DNA from: Maribacter spongiicola
GTDB taxonomy: Bacteria > Bacteroidota > Bacteroidia > Flavobacteriales > Flavobacteriaceae
DNA: 64,000 nucleotides
Direction: 5' to 3'
Assembly: GCF_004364165.1 (NCBI RefSeq)
Contig: NZ_SOAY01000011.1
Location: 682,001 to 746,000, forward strand
Position numbers and translations under genes: made by a program. This document shows, piece after piece, positions 60,819-64,000 of the stretch (positions within the stretch are counted from its first letter, which is position 1; each line of letters begins with the position of its first letter). Under the pieces are notes generated by a model. It was not told the DNA's origin. It was given only the letters and a program-made list of their open reading frames with translations, and searched no databases.

Positions 60819-60855
60819 ACGGCCATTCACTTAAAAGTAAACGGCAATCACTTAA
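60819..60855. promoter_or_regulatory. Direct repeat pair upstream of EF-hand/CotH genes, likely LytTR site
   Basis: ACGGCCATTCACTTAA and ACGGCAATCACTTAA lie with their CACTTAA cores 21 bp apart (60828 and 60849). The second core lies 36 bp (T to first base) before the -7-like element at 60884. Confidence 0.65.
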
Positions 60856-60883
60856 TACGCTCATCTTGTATTGAAGATTCGTA

Positions 60884-60891
60884 CATCTTTG
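60884..60891 (+). promoter_or_regulatory. -7-like element of the EF-hand/CotH operon
   Basis: CATCTTTG differs from TAnnTTTG only at the first base. It predicts a leader of about 27 nt before the ATG at 60924. Confidence 0.5.
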
Positions 60892-60923
60892 CTAGCGAAT
60901 TATTAATCATTAAAAATAAACAT

Positions 60924-61205
60924 ATGAAACGTAATACATTAAAAACAGGATTATTATTTGCGATGTTAGTTGCTTTTGGAACGGTAACCGTAAGTGCACA
61001 ATCTAAAGGAGAAAGAAAAGAACCACCAACTATTACAGAGCTTTTAAAAGAACTGGATAAAGACGAAGACGGTCAGCTTTCAAAAGATGAAGTAAAAGGT
61101 CCTTTAAAAAATGATTTCGATAAAATTGATACTGATGAAGATGGATTTCTTACTAAAGAAGAATTAGAAAAGGCACCTAAACCAAAGGGAAGACCTAGAA
61201 ACTAA
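60924..61205 (+). CDS. Exported EF-hand protein
   Basis: A 93-residue protein with a signal peptide (cleavage after VSAQ, residue 26) and two EF-hand loops: DKDEDGQLSKDE and DTDEDGFLTKEE, both with correct calcium ligands. The C-terminus is Lys/Pro-rich (KAPKPKGRPRN). The start at 60924 (MKRNTLKTG) is preferred; the reading frame upstream overlaps the promoter. Calcium binding in the periplasm is likely. It precedes CotH by about 40 bp and should be co-transcribed. Confidence 0.88.
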   Translation: MKRNTLKTGLLFAMLVAFGTVTVSAQSKGERKEPPTITELLKELDKDEDGQLSKDEVKGPLKNDFDKIDTDEDGFLTKEELEKAPKPKGRPRN

Positions 61206-61247
61206 TTCAAATTAATCCTTAAAATTTAACACATGTGTTATAAAGAT

Positions 61248-62711
61248 ATGAAGTCTGTTTTTCCGATTGAAAAGCTATTATTTTTCTTATTTATTTCTGT
61301 TTTGATTGCCTGTAGCGATGATGACACTGTAACTAGTTCTAACGAGGATGAAGAAGAAATAGTTGAAGAGGAAGAAGTTAGCACTACTGTTGACGATACC
61401 GATTTTGAAGCTACAGATTGGACCACGGCAACTCATAGTAAAGATGCCGATCCAGATTTTGAAGAGGTATTTGAAGATAATGCCGTTAAACGCCTTGATA
61501 TTGTTATTACAGAAGACCGTTGGAATAGTATGCTTGATAACATGACAGAACTTTATGGTTCTTTTGGTGCTTCTAGTCAAGGCGGACCTGGAGGTGGTGG
61601 CGGACCGGTTGGCGCTACAACAACCGATGAAGATCCGATTTTTGTTCCGGCAGAAGTATTCTATGAAGATAAAGAGTGGTATAGGGTAGGGGTTCGTTTT
61701 AAAGGTAATTCTAGCTTACAGTCTACTTGGCAATCTGGTAATTTGAAACTTTCACTTAAACTAGATTTTGATGAATTTGAAGATGATTATCCTCAAATTG
61801 ATAATCAAAGGTTTTATGGCTTTAAAAAATTAAGCCTTAAAAATAATTACGATGATAAATCTATGCTTCGCGAAAAAGTGGCTGCAGATGTATTTCGTAG
61901 CGCTGGTTTAGCAGTTTCTAACACAGCATTTTACACGTTGTATGTTGATCATGGCGATGGACCTATTTATTTCGGACTGTACACACTCGTTGAAGAAGTT
62001 GACGATACTGTTATTGATGAACAATTTTCTGATGATGACGGCAACCTTTATAAGCCAGATGGTGATGCTGCAACCTTTGCTTCAGGTACATATGATGAAG
62101 ATGAGTATGTTAAAAAGACTAATGAAGATGATGCCGATTTTTCTGATGTAGAAAGCCTATTGAATATTTTACATGATGCATCAAGAACAACAGATGCAGC
62201 AACTTGGAGGTCAAATTTAGATGCTGTACTCGACACAGATGTATATTTAAAGTATTTGGCTACCAATACAATCATTCAAAATTGGGATACCTATGGTAGA
62301 ATGTCTCACAACTACTATCTATATGACAATCCGGATACAGGTAAATTAACGTGGATACCTTGGGACAATAACGAAGCTTTACAAGCTGGGAAACAACAAG
62401 GTGCTGCAGCGCTAGATTTTTCAAATATAACTGCATCTCAATGGCCACTAATATCATATTTGTATAGTGACGAGGTTTATCAAACCAAGTACGATGCATA
62501 TGTTCAAGAAGTTATTGAAGGCGCGTTTAATGAAGCTACAATTCAAGCTTTATATTCTAACTATTCGACACTGGTTGAACCTTATGCAACTTCTGAAAAC
62601 GCAGGTTATACATTTTTAAATTCTAGTGCAGATTTTCAAAATGCAATAAATGAACTTAATACACATGCTACTAGTAGAACAGCAGCAGTTAACAGTTATT
62701 TAAATAGATAA
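61248..62711 (+). CDS. CotH-family lipoprotein (atypical kinase-like)
   Basis: A 487-residue lipoprotein (lipobox IAC, Cys22; start MKSVFPIEK, alternative ATG at 61233). After an acidic linker (25-60) and a Gly-rich patch (GGPGGGGGP), the CotH domain follows with VRFKGNSSLQ, FGLYTLVEEVD, LYKPDGD and LTWIPWDNNEAL. CotH proteins in spores phosphorylate coat proteins; bacterial outer-membrane CotH proteins occur beside VTC or calcium-binding proteins. The adjacent EF-hand gene suggests a calcium-dependent role. Confidence 0.9.
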   Translation: MKSVFPIEKLLFFLFISVLIACSDDDTVTSSNEDEEEIVEEEEVSTTVDDTDFEATDWTTATHSKDADPDFEEVFEDNAVKRLDIVITEDRWNSMLDNMTELYGSFGASSQGGPGGGGGPVGATTTDEDPIFVPAEVFYEDKEWYRVGVRFKGNSSLQSTWQSGNLKLSLKLDFDEFEDDYPQIDNQRFYGFKKLSLKNNYDDKSMLREKVAADVFRSAGLAVSNTAFYTLYVDHGDGPIYFGLYTLVEEVDDTVIDEQFSDDDGNLYKPDGDAATFASGTYDEDEYVKKTNEDDADFSDVESLLNILHDASRTTDAATWRSNLDAVLDTDVYLKYLATNTIIQNWDTYGRMSHNYYLYDNPDTGKLTWIPWDNNEALQAGKQQGAAALDFSNITASQWPLISYLYSDEVYQTKYDAYVQEVIEGAFNEATIQALYSNYSTLVEPYATSENAGYTFLNSSADFQNAINELNTHATSRTAAVNSYLNR

Positions 62712-62729
62712 TTTTTGTTGAAGTTAGCC

Positions 62730-62764
62730 CAAAGCTTCATGAGAAATCATGAAGCTTTTTTTTA
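62730..62764 (+). terminator. Terminator after CotH
   Basis: AAAGCTTCATGA - GAAA - TCATGAAGCTTT followed by eight T, 20 bp after the stop. Confidence 0.92.
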
Positions 62765-62803
62765 CAAATGAAGTCTATAAGACTTGTATTAAGATAACTG
62801 GTA

Positions 62804-63556
62804 ATGGTATTATTCAGAAAAGTTAGAAATGAACTTATACGGTTAGAGAAGTTTAAAACTTATTTCATTTATGCACTTGGCGAAATAGTACTCATAGTAC
62901 TAGGTCTTTTAATTGCTTGGAAAATTAATGACCTAAATGAAATTAGAAAAAACCGAATCGTAGAGGTAAAAATTTATAAAAGCTTAAGTCAAGAGCTAGA
63001 CACGAATTTAATAGTTCTCGATAGTGCAATTGTAAGTTATACAAAGAGCATTCAAATGCAACATAATACTATAAATTATTTAGGCGATCAACCCCATGAA
63101 TTAACCCAAGAAGCGAAGTCATTGATTGTCAATTTAAACTATGATAAAACCATTATAAGAAATGAAGCTATTAATTCAATAAATGTCACTAGTAAGTTTG
63201 AGTTTATTGAAAGTGAAACCCTTAAAGAGTTGATTGCCGCTTACCCTAATGACCTGGATAGCTTCAATAATCAACAAATTAAAATTGAGGCTGTTATTTC
63301 AGACCGGTTAAAGCCCCAAATAGAAAAATACATCTCTCTGATGGAGATCTTACCAACAAACACCTACAGCTATCAGCGTGTAAAAAACTACGGTATACAA
63401 TCGAACTATCCAGATTTATTGGTGAGTAGAGAGTACCAAAACGGAGTAATAGATAGACTCTTACAGACTAAAAGTCAATTGGAAATAGCAAAAAACCTAA
63501 GAAGTAAAACTAAAACTATTGCCACGAAACTAAATCAAGAATTACACAGACCATAA
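62804..63556 (+). CDS. DUF6090-type membrane protein
   Basis: A 250-residue protein with a short basic cytoplasmic N-terminus and one transmembrane segment (24-45; YFIYALGEIVLIVLGLLIAW), followed by a helical extracytoplasmic region. The KFKTYFIYALGEIVLIVLGL signature is that of the DUF6090 family, very common in Flavobacteriia in many copies per genome and without known function. It follows the CotH terminator, so is separately transcribed. Confidence 0.85.
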   Translation: MVLFRKVRNELIRLEKFKTYFIYALGEIVLIVLGLLIAWKINDLNEIRKNRIVEVKIYKSLSQELDTNLIVLDSAIVSYTKSIQMQHNTINYLGDQPHELTQEAKSLIVNLNYDKTIIRNEAINSINVTSKFEFIESETLKELIAAYPNDLDSFNNQQIKIEAVISDRLKPQIEKYISLMEILPTNTYSYQRVKNYGIQSNYPDLLVSREYQNGVIDRLLQTKSQLEIAKNLRSKTKTIATKLNQELHRP

Positions 63557-63660
63557 ATGCGTAGAATAAATTGAAAACCTAATTGTGCTTTTAGCTAAAA
63601 AACTGATTGAATTAAAACAAAAGTCGTTAACGGTAAATCATTAATCTGAAAGTTACTGGG

Positions 63661-63691
63661 TATTCGCTGAAAACTATGTCCTATTCACTGA
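63661..63691. promoter_or_regulatory. Direct repeat pair upstream of the YHYH-like gene, likely LytTR site
   Basis: TATTCGCTGA (63661) and TATTCACTGA (63682) lie 21 bp apart. The second core T at 63685 is 36 bp before TAGTATTG at 63721, the same distance as in the EF-hand promoter. Confidence 0.65.
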
Positions 63692-63720
63692 TTTGCACAT
63701 TTTGGTGTGCGTTAAGTGCT

Positions 63721-63728
63721 TAGTATTG
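63721..63728 (+). promoter_or_regulatory. -7-like element of the YHYH-like gene
   Basis: TAGTATTG matches TAnnTTTG at seven of the eight defined-or-free positions (A for the first T of TTTG). Confidence 0.45.
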
Positions 63729-63767
63729 TATTGATTATAAATAGAAACTTAGCTCAAATTAAATATT

Positions 63768-64000
63768 ATGAAAAAAAATAATTTAAAAAATGTACTCTCA
63801 TTTCCCTTTGTTTTGGCATTGGCATTGATATCTGTAATCGCTTGTAGTAGTGACAGCGTAGATGATACTATTATCAGTGACGAATCTACTATAGAAGATG
63901 AAGAAGTAGTTACCGAATTACATGCTGCATATGCTGCATTTAATTCAGATGCCGTAACCGTTTATTTAGACGGCTCTGAAGTAGTTATCGAAACAACAGG
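63768..64000 (+). CDS. Lipoprotein, probably YHYH-domain (3' end outside window)
   Basis: The first 77 codons are present. A signal peptide ends in a lipobox (IAC, Cys26), followed by an acidic Ser/Asp/Glu linker (27-48) and the start of a domain reading AYAAFNSDAVTVYLDGSEVV. I recall this opening (VTVYLDG...VIETTG) from YHYH proteins, but the YHYH motif lies outside the window. The promoter contains the same direct repeats as the EF-hand/CotH operon, so it should share LytTR control. Confidence 0.6.
   Translation, partial: MKKNNLKNVLSFPFVLALALISVIACSSDSVDDTIISDESTIEDEEVVTELHAAYAAFNSDAVTVYLDGSEVVIETT

Overview
The window looks like chromosomal DNA of a marine-type Flavobacteriaceae (Bacteroidota). 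The evidence is a low-GC genome, A-rich leaders with almost no Shine-Dalgarno sites, repeated matches to the Bacteroidota promoter (-33 TTTG, -7 TAnnTTTG), many SPI/SPII-exported proteins, a TonB-dependent receptor with a carboxypeptidase-D-like N-terminus, MenB, and families typical of the group (DUF2452, DUF2490, DUF4494, DUF6090, CotH). I see no rRNA, tRNA, phage, IS or CRISPR. The genus is not determined.

Layout: 1-4.3 kb holds a partial D-lactate dehydrogenase, a PAP2 phosphatase, menB, a serine beta-lactamase-like hydrolase and a DUF2452 gene. 4.4-8.5 kb is an envelope operon (cytochrome c/FG-GAP lipoprotein, 3D-domain lipoprotein, amidase, M14 peptidase). 8.5-10.7 kb has OmpA and VWA lipoproteins. 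10.9-13.6 kb is an XdhC-MocA-amidohydrolase operon. 13.9-15.6 kb has an ECF sigma factor with a membrane partner and a GntR regulator. 15.75-16.57 kb is a tandem array of tiny genes. 17-21 kb has a cold-shock-domain protein, an EamA transporter, a pseudouridine synthase, a helicase and a cupredoxin-like protein. 21-25.4 kb has an AhpD-like protein, a small His/Cys ORF, an AraC regulator and a TonB receptor. 25.6-32.5 kb is metabolic (old yellow enzyme, SDR, PQQ sugar dehydrogenase, TIM-barrel isomerase, class IV aminotransferase). 32.8-46.5 kb holds a cold shock protein, an XRE regulator and a large membrane-stress module (YbjN-like, PspA, NfeD/YqiJ-like, flotillin, giant AAA+ ATPase), then DnaJ-KTSC, a DEAD-box helicase and a zinc-ribbon SDR. 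46.5-58.8 kb holds DUF1963, MORN and DUF2490 proteins, a VPS10/Asp-box protein, a GreA/B-like factor, a large catalase, a fasciclin lipoprotein and DUF4494. 59-64 kb is a LytS/LytTR two-component system facing EF-hand, CotH, DUF6090 and YHYH-like genes.

Most unusual finding: four exactly 175-bp tandem units at 15868-16567 each encode the same 37-residue cationic peptide. All four variable codons differ only synonymously. A fifth, diverged 37-codon ORF sits in the same 175-bp register, and a terminator follows it. This looks like a translated, purifying-selected, undescribed multi-copy micropeptide locus.

Other strong signals: 21-bp-spaced direct repeats occur exactly 36 bp upstream of the -7 elements of both the EF-hand/CotH operon and the YHYH-like gene, suggesting binding sites of the adjacent LytTR regulator. 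TTGCTAA half-sites surround the promoter between the XRE regulator and the PspA/flotillin operon. A palindrome lies inside the apparently leaderless gntR promoter. All functional calls rest on reading the sequence and recalling families; no database search was run.
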